Below, in pieces: positions 27,146 to 35,208 of a stretch of 64,000 nt of DNA; within the stretch, counting starts at the first letter, position 1; every line of letters starts with the position of its first letter. The DNA lies in NCBI GenBank assembly GCA_904387375.1, contig CAJFLE010000008.1, positions 124,001 to 188,000 of the forward strand, in the 5' to 3' direction. The notes under the pieces are model-generated. The model did no database searches. It was not told where the DNA came from and worked only from the letters and a program-made list of their open reading frames with translations. Origin of the DNA: Candidatus Protoclostridium gallicola. Lineage in GTDB: Bacteria > Bacillota > Clostridia > Christensenellales > Pumilibacteraceae. A program made the translations under genes and the position numbers.

Positions 27146-28534
27146 TTACTTTGCTTCGTATCCTTTGCGCCTGATTACGTCCGCGACGTATTCCGCACAG
27201 CAGCGGCACATCTCTTCCGTTTCCGCTTCCGCCATGACGCGGATAAGCGGTTCGGTGCCCGATTCCCGCAGCAGCAGCCTGCCACGTCCGCTCAGTCTGC
27301 GTTCCGCTTCGGCGGCCGCCGCGATCACGTCCTCGTCGTTCATGACCGCGTCCTTGTCGTTCACTCTGACGTTTATGAGCAGCTGCGGATATATCTTCAA
27401 CGGCGCCGCAAGCTTGCCGAGCGTCGTTTTCTTGGCGATTACGACTTCCATCATTTTCAGACTGGTCAGAATACCGTCGCCCGTCGTGGCGTATTTGGAA
27501 AAGATTATATGCCCCGACTGTTCTCCGCCCAGCCTGTTGCCGTTTCTGACCATATAATCATGCACGAATTTGTCGCCGACCGCCGTCTTTGCATATCCGA
27601 TTCCGATCTCGTCGAAAGCTTTGTAAAGCCCGAAATTGGACATCACGGTCGTCACTACGGTATTGCCTAAAAGCTTGCCGCGCTCTTTCATATACCTTCC
27701 GTATATGTAAAGGATATGGTCGCCGGTGACAACGTTGCCGTTTTCGTCCACGCACAGACATCGATCGGCATCCCCGTCGTACGCGAAACCTATATCCAGA
27801 CTGTTTTCCCGCACCAACCGCTGCAGCCCGTCTATATGCGTCGAGCCCGCGTTTTTGTTTATGTTGAGTCCGTCCGGCTCCGCATTTATTACGTACGTAG
27901 TTGCGCCGAGAGCGTCGAACACGGATTTCGCTATATTCCAGGCGCTGCCGTTGGCGCAGTCCAGCCCGACGCGCATACCGCGGAACGAGTACACTCCCAG
28001 CGAGATCAGATATCCTATATATCTGTTACGTCCGGACGCGTAATCCACCGTGCGCCCTATCTTTTCTCCGGTCGCGTACGGCAGTTCGCCGTACTTTTTT
28101 CCGAACGCCTCCAGCTTGCCGTCGATATAGTCTTCGATGAGCGATAATGTTTTGTCGTCCATTTTTTCGCCCTGGCCGTTAAGCAGTTTGATTCCGTTAT
28201 CGTAGTACGGGTTGTGACTGGCGGATATCATTATACCGCAGTCGAACGCGTCCACACGGGCGACGTAAGCCACGGACGGCGTGGTGGTCACATGCAGCAG
28301 GTACGCGTCCGCGCCCGACGCCGTCAGTCCGGATACCAGAGTATACTCGAACATATAACTCGAGCGGCGCGTGTCTTTGCCTATCACGATACGCGGCGCC
28401 GTTTCGTCGCCGGCGCGGCGTTTTAGTTCGCCGTAATACCAGCCCAGAAAACGACCTATCCTGTACGCGTGTTCGGCCGTCAGATTGACGTTGGCTTCAC
28501 CGCGGAAGCCGTCTGTTCCGAAATACCGACCCAT
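27146..28534 (-). CDS. glmM: Phosphoglucosamine mutase
   Basis: 462 aa alpha-D-phosphohexomutase converting GlcN-6-P to GlcN-1-P. It opens GRYFGTDGFRGEAN, has the phosphoserine loop ISASHNPYYDNGIK near residue 106, the metal loop YDGDADRCL, the sugar-binding GGEQSGHII and the phosphate-binding RESGTEPLIRVM. Its ATG shares one base with the upstream stop (TAATG), so translation is coupled. It works between GlmS and the GlmU-like protein of the same operon. Confidence 0.95.
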   Translation of the reverse strand: MGRYFGTDGFRGEANVNLTAEHAYRIGRFLGWYYGELKRRAGDETAPRIVIGKDTRRSSYMFEYTLVSGLTASGADAYLLHVTTTPSVAYVARVDAFDCGIMISASHNPYYDNGIKLLNGQGEKMDDKTLSLIEDYIDGKLEAFGKKYGELPYATGEKIGRTVDYASGRNRYIGYLISLGVYSFRGMRVGLDCANGSAWNIAKSVFDALGATTYVINAEPDGLNINKNAGSTHIDGLQRLVRENSLDIGFAYDGDADRCLCVDENGNVVTGDHILYIYGRYMKERGKLLGNTVVTTVMSNFGLYKAFDEIGIGYAKTAVGDKFVHDYMVRNGNRLGGEQSGHIIFSKYATTGDGILTSLKMMEVVIAKKTTLGKLAAPLKIYPQLLINVRVNDKDAVMNDEDVIAAAAEAERRLSGRGRLLLRESGTEPLIRVMAEAETEEMCRCCAEYVADVIRRKGYEAK

Positions 28535-29220
28535 TATCCCTCCTCATGGGTGAATTTTTCTTTTCGTTTAATTACTGCGGAGTCGTTTTTGACGATGCAG
28601 TCTGCGGGATATACGCCGCGCAGCGAAGTCAGAGGATAAACGCTCGTTCTCCGGCCCAATATCGTCCCCGGATTAAGCACGCTGTTGCAGCCGATCTCCG
28701 CATAGTCGCCTATCATGGCGCCGAACTTCTTCAGTCCCGTCGTTATCCTTTCCCCGCCGCAACGCACCGTTACGGCGCTTCTGTCGCCTTTGACGTTTGA
28801 CGTTATAGATCCCGCTCCCATATGCGCTTTATGACCGAGTATGCTGTCGCCCACATAGTTATAGTGCGGTACCTGCACGCCGTCGAACAGTATGACGTTT
28901 TTCAGTTCCACCGAGTTACCTATCACGCAGTTTCTGCCCACGAGAGCGCTGCCGCGTACGAAAGCGCAGTGCCGTACTTCAGTGCCCTCTCCTATGATGC
29001 ACGGTGCGCCGAGGTATGCCGTCGGAGCAACCCGTGCGCTGCGGTGCACCCATACTTCCGGAGCGACTTCGGTATAATCGCCGCCGAGAGTCTTACCGAG
29101 CGCGGCGACCAGCTCCTTTATTCCGGCCAGCGCTTCCCACGGACGGACATACCCCGACAGATATTCCGCCGCCGCAGTATATTCAAGATCGAACAGCTCT
29201 GCCGTTTCCGGTACTTTCAC
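28534..29220 (-). CDS. GlmU C-terminal-like left-handed beta-helix acyltransferase
   Basis: 228 aa with GTG start at 29220 (GGAGG five bases upstream, inside the end of the helicase gene, 38-bp overlap). After a helical N-terminus (ETAELFDLEYTAAAEYL) come hexapeptide repeats (APTAYLGAPCIIGEGTEVRH, VIGNSVELKNV, GHKAHMGAGSITSNV) that match the acetyltransferase half of GlmU. The pyrophosphorylase half is absent. Similar short proteins in Clostridia are annotated as UDP-GlcNAc pyrophosphorylase, but the sequence supports only the acyltransferase fold. With GlmM and GlmS it suggests local supply of GlcNAc-1-P; uridylylation would need a gene elsewhere. An alternative role is N-acetylation of the 4-amino sugar. 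Confidence 0.8.
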   Translation of the reverse strand: MKVPETAELFDLEYTAAAEYLSGYVRPWEALAGIKELVAALGKTLGGDYTEVAPEVWVHRSARVAPTAYLGAPCIIGEGTEVRHCAFVRGSALVGRNCVIGNSVELKNVILFDGVQVPHYNYVGDSILGHKAHMGAGSITSNVKGDRSAVTVRCGGERITTGLKKFGAMIGDYAEIGCNSVLNPGTILGRRTSVYPLTSLRGVYPADCIVKNDSAVIKRKEKFTHEEG

Positions 29221-31510
29221 TTCCGCCTCCGTTTGTTTTCTTTCCCGATGGAACCCATTCCATGCCTATTTCGTCCAGCCGCGCTTTGCGCTCGTCTGAC
29301 AGCGTGCCGTTGCGATATGACACCCGCTGCACGCTTATCCACTTTTCCAGATCGACGCCGCCGACGCCGTAGTGCTGCGGCGGGCGCAGATTTCCGTATC
29401 TGCGATAGTATTCTGCGGCGAGCGCGTACCGCGTTTCCCATGCGTCCGCTTTCGGCGCGAATCCTATTTCTTTCAGCCTCCCGAGTTTCGCCACGGAAAG
29501 ACTGCCGCGCGCCGCCCGATAGCGCTGTACGCTCAGCCATTTGCCCAGCGCAACGCCGTCTGTTTTATACCCGACCGGAATATCGAGATTGCCGTGCTCG
29601 GAGTAATACTTTGCAGCCAGCGCGTACTTTTCCGACCACGCTTTATCCCCGGCGTTTTCCCATGACATACCGATTTTATCCAGTCGCATGCGCTGTTCGT
29701 CGGTCAGACTTTTCTGTCTTGCGCGCAGCGAGCGCAGCCACGACCCCAGCTGAACGCCGTCGTCCGTTCTGTAGCCGGACGGTACGGCGAGATTGCCGCA
29801 GGCCTCGTAATATTTTTCCGCCGCCCGCATATTGCGTTCCCAAAGGCTGCCCGATTTGTCCCATATCATGCCGAGTTCGTCCAACATGGAGATACGTTCG
29901 GGCGTAAGCGTACCGACGGTTATGTTACCGGCGCGCTTCTGACGAAGATTGGCGACCCATACGCCGAGAGCGAAACCGCTTTTCGTACGGTACGACACGG
30001 GGACGTCGAGATCCCCGCGTTCCGCTTTATACCGGCGGGCCTCGGCGTAACCGCGTGCAAATGCGATATCGCTGCGGCTGTCCCATATCATGCCTATGGC
30101 GGTCAGCCGTTTTATCTGACTGTCGGTCAGCACCCCGCGGCGGCAGCCGCTCCTGACCGCCCGCTGAGTATTTATCCAGCTCCCGAGCGGAAGACCGTCC
30201 GGAGTCCGGTAACGCTTCGGAACGGCAAGATTGCCGTGTTCCTCCGCGTATGCGCGCGCGACGGCGAACATTTCGTCCCACGACGCGGACAGCGTATCCT
30301 CCAACGCGTCAAACAGCCGGCGGCATTCGCGCACTTCGTCGATTACGGTAAAGCGCTCGTTGATTACGAAAGCGTTCTCACCGGTCATACGGTAATACCC
30401 TATCGCATGCTCCATTTCCGACTCTATGGCGCCCACACTGTAAAGGTTTTCGAAATTATCGACGATATCAAAGATTACGGGCGCGCCGCCGGACGCGGAA
30501 AGCGCACGGCCTATCTGCTGTTTGTACACTATGGGCGACACCGTGGGACGGAACAGTATTACGCCGCTTACGCCGCTTACGTGCACGCCCTCGTTGAGCA
30601 TATCTATCGCATACAGCAATTTCAGATGATCGCTGTCGTCGCTTTTGAATGCCGCGAAACTTTTCGCCGATACCGGGTCGTCGGAATATACGCGGTATAT
30701 GCGTGGAGACGGATCCACCTTGCCGAACATCTCTCCGGCTCGCGAAATCATTTCGTCCATGTGCCGCGCATCCGAACAGAACACTATATATCTGCCGCGG
30801 CGGTCTGTCATGCGTCTGTCGAACACGACGTCGAGTCCGTCCGCTTTATCCAGCGCCCGACGCAATGCGTCGAGGTATTTCTCTGCGGCATTTCTTGCCG
30901 CTGGATTTTTGGCGCGCCGTACTCTGCGTTCGTATTTTCCCAGTTCTTTGCGGCAGGAATAGAGTGCGGTAACGTATACCGGCGGTCGGAGTATGCCTCG
31001 CACTATCGCTTCGCCGAGCGTCATTTCGCTCGCCACGCAGCCGCCGAACAGTTCTTCCGCCATATCTCGACGGGAATCGAGATAACGTATGCTTGTTGCC
31101 GACAGTCCGACGAACGGCACCGCCGGAAACATCGCGATGAGCCGTTTCACGCTCCTGCCCCATTCTGCCGCGCCCGCGCGGTGAAATTCGTCGAGAACGA
31201 TCAGATCGGGGGCGAGATTACGCATTTCCGCATCGGTAGAATGCATCAGACGGGCGTATGTACGGAACGTAATATTGCCCGGAGCGCTTCCGCAAGCCGA
31301 GCGCACCGCTTCGAGCTGCGTACGGAATATATACTCGCTCGGCGACAGCCAGAGCACGCTTCCGCCGGCATACTTTTCGGCAAGGGCAAATCCTATGAAC
31401 GATTTCCCGGTACCCGTCGGATGGATAACGGCGGCGCGTCCTTCGCGCTGCAGCATGGCAAACGCAGCCTCGCAGGCCGTTCGATTGTGCTCAAACAGTT
31501 CTACCGCCAT
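29183..31510 (-). CDS. DEAH-type SF2 helicase with five helicase-associated repeats
   Basis: 775 aa. The N-terminal half has superfamily 2 motifs: Walker A HPTGTGKSFIGF near residue 35, Walker B variant LDEFHRAG near 133, LSATSIR near 165, and motif VI-like QQIGRALSASGG. From about residue 410 to 757 there are five tandem helicase-associated (HA) repeats of 65-70 residues, each with a YYxxxGNLxVPxxYRT-like start and a GxWLxxxRxxxxxxxLTxxxxxxLxxIGMxW end. HA-repeat helicases are poorly characterised nucleic-acid enzymes. It is the first gene after the putative invertible promoter, with GGAGG before ATG 31510, and its 3' end overlaps the acyltransferase gene. Why a helicase leads a glycan operon is unclear; it may be a passenger or may aid DNA or RNA events at the switch. 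Confidence 0.9.
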   Translation of the reverse strand: MAVELFEHNRTACEAAFAMLQREGRAAVIHPTGTGKSFIGFALAEKYAGGSVLWLSPSEYIFRTQLEAVRSACGSAPGNITFRTYARLMHSTDAEMRNLAPDLIVLDEFHRAGAAEWGRSVKRLIAMFPAVPFVGLSATSIRYLDSRRDMAEELFGGCVASEMTLGEAIVRGILRPPVYVTALYSCRKELGKYERRVRRAKNPAARNAAEKYLDALRRALDKADGLDVVFDRRMTDRRGRYIVFCSDARHMDEMISRAGEMFGKVDPSPRIYRVYSDDPVSAKSFAAFKSDDSDHLKLLYAIDMLNEGVHVSGVSGVILFRPTVSPIVYKQQIGRALSASGGAPVIFDIVDNFENLYSVGAIESEMEHAIGYYRMTGENAFVINERFTVIDEVRECRRLFDALEDTLSASWDEMFAVARAYAEEHGNLAVPKRYRTPDGLPLGSWINTQRAVRSGCRRGVLTDSQIKRLTAIGMIWDSRSDIAFARGYAEARRYKAERGDLDVPVSYRTKSGFALGVWVANLRQKRAGNITVGTLTPERISMLDELGMIWDKSGSLWERNMRAAEKYYEACGNLAVPSGYRTDDGVQLGSWLRSLRARQKSLTDEQRMRLDKIGMSWENAGDKAWSEKYALAAKYYSEHGNLDIPVGYKTDGVALGKWLSVQRYRAARGSLSVAKLGRLKEIGFAPKADAWETRYALAAEYYRRYGNLRPPQHYGVGGVDLEKWISVQRVSYRNGTLSDERKARLDEIGMEWVPSGKKTNGGGSESTGNGRAVRS

Positions 31511-31522
31511 TGTTCCTCCGCG

Positions 31523-31551
31523 GCGGCGCTTAATAATATATTAAGCGCCGC
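31523..31551. repeat. Left 29-bp inverted repeat of the putative invertible promoter
   Basis: Two 11-bp arms (gcggcgcttaa and ttaagcgccgc) flank the 7-bp spacer taatata. This arms-plus-spacer layout matches tyrosine recombinase core sites. The right copy at 31724-31752 is its exact reverse complement. In RNA made from the promoter in the segment it would form a stable stem directly upstream of the helicase ribosome binding site. Confidence 0.75.
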
Positions 31552-31723
31552 TTTCGACATAATTCAACATCCGATTTATTCAATATATTTTATCATAGCG
31601 TTTTTTTTAAGTCAAGATATTGCTTACACTATTTTATCTTTCCCGAATATACCACATACCGGTCACATATCTTTCACAATTAATCCGAAAAAAACACTTA
31701 ACGCGTCGTCACGCATCACCGTG
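31552..31723. promoter_or_regulatory. Putative invertible promoter segment (172 bp)
   Basis: Unique AT-rich DNA between two perfect 29-bp inverted repeats. It holds no ORF. On the minus strand it carries a sigma-70-type promoter (next entry) facing the 16-gene glycan operon, whereas on the plus strand I see no comparable promoter. Inversion at the spacers would turn the promoter toward the 3' end of the recombinase gene and leave the operon without one. The present orientation therefore reads as ON. The size is like known clostridial and Bacteroides switches. Confidence 0.65.
31587..31615 (-). promoter_or_regulatory. Sigma-70-type promoter facing the glycan operon
   Basis: On the minus strand TTGACT (31610-31615) is separated by 17 bp from TAAAAT (31587-31592). 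The spacer includes an A-tract. Transcription would start near 31580, leaving a 70-nt leader that includes the left inverted repeat. It is the best promoter seen for any gene from 31510 down to 11848. Confidence 0.75.
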
Positions 31724-31752
31724 GCGGCGCTTAATATATTATTAAGCGCCGC
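31724..31752. repeat. Right 29-bp inverted repeat of the putative invertible promoter
   Basis: Same 11-bp arms as the left copy but with the spacer reversed (tatatta on the plus strand). Because the arms are mutually palindromic, the spacer alone sets orientation, and the two sites are in opposite orientation, as required for inversion. It begins four bases past the recombinase stop codon. No T-run follows on the minus strand, so it is a poor terminator for that gene. Confidence 0.75.
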
Positions 31753-31755
31753 TTT

Positions 31756-32694
31756 TCAGATATCGGGCGGATAAAAAGTGCGGTCGATGAGTTTAACCGC
31801 ACGGCGTTTTGTTTCCGCCATGCTGTGCAGATATTTGTTCATCGTCACGTGTGTATTTTTGTGACCGAGCAGTTCGCTTATAGTTTTGACGTCCACGCCG
31901 CATTCTATACCGCGGGTCGCAAAAGTATGACGCAAAGAGTGAAATCCAATATGTCTGACGCCTATGCCGGCAAGAAATCGTTCGAACCGGTGCTGATATG
32001 CCCGGACCGTAAGCGGACCTTTTCCGTCGCTCACGACATATTCGGAACCCGAAGAGTCCCGGAGTTTTCCGAGAACCGAGGCGAGCGCCGACGACACCGG
32101 TATGCGGCGGACGGACGACGCCGATTTGGGCAGATCGGTATGCTCGACGTATACGCCGTTCAATCTGAACCGGCACACGGTTTTATTCACATTGATGATC
32201 CGCGCACGCAGATCCACGTCTTTCCACAGCAGCGACAGCAATTCTCCGATGCGAAGTCCGGTATGCAATGCTATGACTATTCCTATATAAGCGCCGCCGC
32301 GTTTCATGGCGCAGGTTTCGACAAGCCTTTGTTCGCGTGCGGACAGAACCGACACCGGTTTGCTGCATTCCCTGGCGCGCACCACGAGGTCGCACGGGTT
32401 GGACCTGATATGTCCGAAACGTACCGCGCACCCGAAAGCGTTCCGCACGACGGCGAATATCATATTTACGCTGCGGGCGGACAGCGGCGCCCCCGTGCGC
32501 AGATTGCCGCGCAGCAGTTTGCCGCTCATGAATATCTGCAATACATCCGGCGTGACGGCGTCGAGTTCGAGTCCGCCCAGTTCCGGCATTATGTGGTTGT
32601 CGATCACACCGCGGTAAATACTTTGCGTATGCGGTTTCACACGCAGGCGCATACGTTCATCCAGCCAGAAATTCAGCCATTCTTTTGTAGTCAT
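31756..32694 (-). CDS. Tyrosine recombinase (phage integrase family)
   Basis: 312 aa, full length. The N-terminal SAM-like core-binding domain (WLNFWLDERMRLRVKPHTQ, about 1-105) is followed by a catalytic domain with Arg in HTGLRIGELLSLLW, Lys in SASSVRRIPVSS (approximate), HSLRHTFATRGI, LGHKNTHVTMN and the nucleophile Tyr in NKYLHSM. All catalytic positions appear present. It resembles Tn916/phage-type integrases and also the stand-alone recombinases that flip promoters. The nearest DNA with matching sites is the inverted repeat pair directly after its stop codon, so it is the best candidate invertase. ATG 32694 has GGAGG, which lies inside one arm of a large inverted repeat, suggesting tight control. 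Confidence 0.9.
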   Translation of the reverse strand: MTTKEWLNFWLDERMRLRVKPHTQSIYRGVIDNHIMPELGGLELDAVTPDVLQIFMSGKLLRGNLRTGAPLSARSVNMIFAVVRNAFGCAVRFGHIRSNPCDLVVRARECSKPVSVLSAREQRLVETCAMKRGGAYIGIVIALHTGLRIGELLSLLWKDVDLRARIINVNKTVCRFRLNGVYVEHTDLPKSASSVRRIPVSSALASVLGKLRDSSGSEYVVSDGKGPLTVRAYQHRFERFLAGIGVRHIGFHSLRHTFATRGIECGVDVKTISELLGHKNTHVTMNKYLHSMAETKRRAVKLIDRTFYPPDI

Positions 32695-32697
32695 AAA

Positions 32698-32746
32698 AAA
32701 ACCTCCGTAAAACGATATGATTATTATAACGCTTTACGAAGGTTTT
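32698..32746 (-). promoter_or_regulatory. Recombinase promoter/leader with a 17-bp inverted repeat over the RBS
   Basis: On the minus strand aaaaccttcgtaaagcg and cgttttacggaggtttt form a 17-bp stem (two G-U pairs) around a 15-nt AT-rich loop. The second arm contains the GGAGG of the recombinase and the loop contains TATAAT. If transcription starts upstream, the RNA hairpin hides the ribosome binding site; if it starts at this -10, the DNA palindrome looks like an operator. Either would restrict expression. Confidence 0.6.
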
Positions 32747-32884
32747 CGGTTCCGTATATTAATAATATGCCAATCAATACGCTGAATCTCGATAAATAAT
32801 CCGCAGTGCGAATAAAACCGTGGTTCATAAGTATTTCAGTATTTATAAATTCCGCTTTACTATTCCTGTTATTATTTCATTGCA

Positions 32885-34207
32885 TCAGACTGCCAAGAAA
32901 GCATCCGGATTGGGTATAATCAAATCGATTACAAACATGCCCTTTTCCGCCTCCACGACACATGTACCTCTGTACTTCTCAACGATGCTGCGTATGCTTT
33001 TAAGTCCGAAGCCGTGATAGGCCTTATCGTCCTTGGTCGTTTCGGGCAAACCGTTTTTGAATACGAGTCTGCCGACATAAAAATTCTCGAAATGAACGAA
33101 CGTATTGTGGCCTTTTTCGCAGACATTGACGCCGATATATCTTTTCTCACGAGGAAGCATGCTGACCGCTTCTATTGCATTATCTATCGCGTTGCCGAAC
33201 AAAGAATAGATATCCGTATCCGACATAAAAGATACCGCCGCGCCGTTTGCAACGCATGTGAGATCTATGTCGCGTCCCTGGCACAGCAGCCGACGGCCGG
33301 TCAGAACGACATCGAGCGCGTCGTTACCCGTTTTTACGGTGGAATCGTATATATCCACGGCCTTTTTAATTTCGCTGAACTCGCTTGCGTTCAGTTTGCT
33401 TTCTATTGCCGCAAGCTGATATTTCAGGTCGTGACATTTTATATTTATCATATCGCGCGTCGCCTTCTCTTTCAGATACTGATCGCGCTCTTCGTGCAGC
33501 AGACGCTGCGCCAGATCCCGTTCCCCTTCCATTGCCTTGGTGGCATACAGACCGAATTCCATGAACAGACCGAGCAGACAGGCGATCATTGCGAACAAAT
33601 TTATTCCGACGGTTATGATAACGTTATCCGTTTCGCGGGCGACGGGAAACACGAGCTTATACAGATATACGGTCAGAAACAATACCAGAGTGGATACCAC
33701 CACCTGCAGTTTGTTGTCGACCGTCACATTCTGATTTATACGCAGCGTACGCCGCAGTATAAGAAAATAGAAAGCCACGAATACGGCTATATAACATGCC
33801 GTCAGCGTAAGGTAATCGGCAGCCCGCGACACGTCGGCGCCGGCGGCTCTGACAGACAGCGTGATGACCCGGTATATGTTGAACGCTATGTGTTGAAGGC
33901 AGTATCCCGCCGTTCCGGCAAAAAGCGCCGACCAGAAATCGCAGCAGAAACAGCACATGGTTGCGGCAACCGTCAGCGCAAACAGCAGGAAGCACTGGCT
34001 TGTATCCCAGGCGAACAGACCTCTCAGCCCTGAAAATTCGTTTATAAAGTTCCAGCCGAGCGCAGTCCCAAGAATAACGAGTATGCACACCGTACAGCGT
34101 ACGGCAAAACGGCGCCGCCGTTCCATCTTATGCACGATCAAAGCCACTATGGCTATGAGCGCGATCGGGAAATTGAAAGTAAGCCACAAAAATCTCGTCA
34201 CATCCAC
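32885..34207 (-). CDS. Sensor histidine kinase, GHKL (AgrC-like) family
   Basis: 440 aa kinase starting at GTG 34207 with GGGAGGG in front. About six or seven membrane helices span residues 5-215. The H-box INIKCHDLKYQL is near residue 258, the N-box GNAIDNAIEAV near 345 and the G-box YHGFGLKSIRSIVEKY near 396. The motifs are almost the same as in the kinases at 8.7 and 47.2 kb, while the membrane halves differ, as expected for paralogues sensing different signals. It is the second gene after its regulator and the last before the recombinase. Module B's GH3 genes are the probable output. Confidence 0.88.
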   Translation of the reverse strand: MDVTRFLWLTFNFPIALIAIVALIVHKMERRRRFAVRCTVCILVILGTALGWNFINEFSGLRGLFAWDTSQCFLLFALTVAATMCCFCCDFWSALFAGTAGYCLQHIAFNIYRVITLSVRAAGADVSRAADYLTLTACYIAVFVAFYFLILRRTLRINQNVTVDNKLQVVVSTLVLFLTVYLYKLVFPVARETDNVIITVGINLFAMIACLLGLFMEFGLYATKAMEGERDLAQRLLHEERDQYLKEKATRDMINIKCHDLKYQLAAIESKLNASEFSEIKKAVDIYDSTVKTGNDALDVVLTGRRLLCQGRDIDLTCVANGAAVSFMSDTDIYSLFGNAIDNAIEAVSMLPREKRYIGVNVCEKGHNTFVHFENFYVGRLVFKNGLPETTKDDKAYHGFGLKSIRSIVEKYRGTCVVEAEKGMFVIDLIIPNPDAFLAV

Positions 34208-34233
34208 ATGAAATCCCTCCCCTCTTCGGTTTC

Positions 34234-34944
34234 TTAGCGGATATTCCGACCCCAGTATGCCGCAAGATCGGATAAAAACTGTTTCTTCTTATGTCGGCTT
34301 ACCGCCAGACATATATCGCCCAGCCGCACGTCGTTCTGAATTACATCGGTAACGTATTTCAGATTTACCGTATAACATCGGTTGCATCTGGAAAACCCCC
34401 TGCCCAGCAATTCCTTTTCCGCATTGGTCAGCGTTATTCTGGACGTAAAATCCCCGTGTGCAGTATGATAGACGACGTTGTTGTCAAATACTTCGAGATA
34501 AATTATATCGCCGATTCCTATTCTGCGTACGGCGCCGTCGACCGTATTGACCAAAACGGATTTGTCACGGCTTTCTATGAGCGGAACGGCCTTGCGCATC
34601 ACGGTTTCGAGATTGGCGTATTTAATCGGTTTAAGCAGATAGTTAAGCGCGCCGACGCCGTAGCCGTCGATTGCGTACTGCGCGAGGAAAGTAACGAAAA
34701 CGATAATGACGTCGTCGTCCTTTTCCCGCAGTTTCCGCGCCGCGGTAAGACCGTCCATCAGAGGCATCTCTATATCCATGAATACGATATCGTATTCGGG
34801 AACGTATGTCTCTATAAAATCCATTCCGTTCCCGAAAACGCGCAGACGGATTTCTTGGCTGCAGGAATTACCGAATTTCCGCAGATATTCGGAAATTATA
34901 CGCACGCTGTTTTCGTCGTCTTCAACTACGGCTATCCGGATCAT
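34234..34944 (-). CDS. LytTR-family response regulator
   Basis: 236 aa. The receiver domain begins MIRIAVVEDDENS with the phospho-acceptor in IVFMDIEMPLMDGLT near residue 58. The LytTR domain from about residue 140 contains IIYLEVFDNNVVYHT, GFSRCNRCYTVNLKYV and AVSRHKKKQFLSDL. AAAGGAG precedes ATG 34944. Its own promoter carries 21-bp-spaced repeats (gtggcgaaatg type) that resemble those in front of the GH3 gene at 43.3 kb, so it may control both itself and the GH3 operon upstream. Autoregulation is inferred from the site alone. Confidence 0.9.
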   Translation of the reverse strand: MIRIAVVEDDENSVRIISEYLRKFGNSCSQEIRLRVFGNGMDFIETYVPEYDIVFMDIEMPLMDGLTAARKLREKDDDVIIVFVTFLAQYAIDGYGVGALNYLLKPIKYANLETVMRKAVPLIESRDKSVLVNTVDGAVRRIGIGDIIYLEVFDNNVVYHTAHGDFTSRITLTNAEKELLGRGFSRCNRCYTVNLKYVTDVIQNDVRLGDICLAVSRHKKKQFLSDLAAYWGRNIR

Positions 34945-34968
34945 CGTTTCTCCTTTATTTATGGATTA

Positions 34969-35036
34969 ATATTAACATAATAAACGAACGATTTGTTACC
35001 CGTCGTGGCGAAATGTCGATTTGGCGTGGTGAAATG
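34969..35036 (-). promoter_or_regulatory. Regulator B promoter with 21-bp-spaced direct repeats
   Basis: On the plus strand gtggcgaaatg (35005-35015) and gtggtgaaatg (35026-35036) are 21 bp apart, with 10 of 11 bases shared. On the minus strand an extended -10 TGTTAATAT (hexamer 34969-34974) lies about 30 bp downstream, the same layout as in the GH3 promoters. Probable LytTR autoregulatory site. Confidence 0.6.
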
Positions 35037-35140
35037 CAATCTGCGCCCGGGGTTACACAATCGATTATATCATCGGCATAATAAAATGTCAATATGCAGT
35101 TTTTTCGGCACCTCGGAAAGGCAACCGTCCGGCGAAAAAG

Positions 35141-35174
35141 AAACGGCTTCTTCCCGAGGGAAAAAACCGTTTCG
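35141..35174 (-). terminator. Terminator of the module B GH3 operon
   Basis: On the minus strand gaaacgg and its flanking tract pair with gccgtttc, followed by five T residues. The hairpin lies 35 bp after the GH3 stop at 35209 and before the regulator promoter. Confidence 0.75.
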
Positions 35175-35208
35175 GGCAGATGAGGCTCTGCCCTGATGAG
35201 GGGCGTAT

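Noticed and set aside
31523-31551. Left inverted repeat as a simple terminator
   Set aside because: On the minus strand it is followed by the helicase RBS, not a T-run, and a second exact inverted copy with a reversed spacer lies 172 bp away. A plain terminator would not explain that, although it is not fully excluded.
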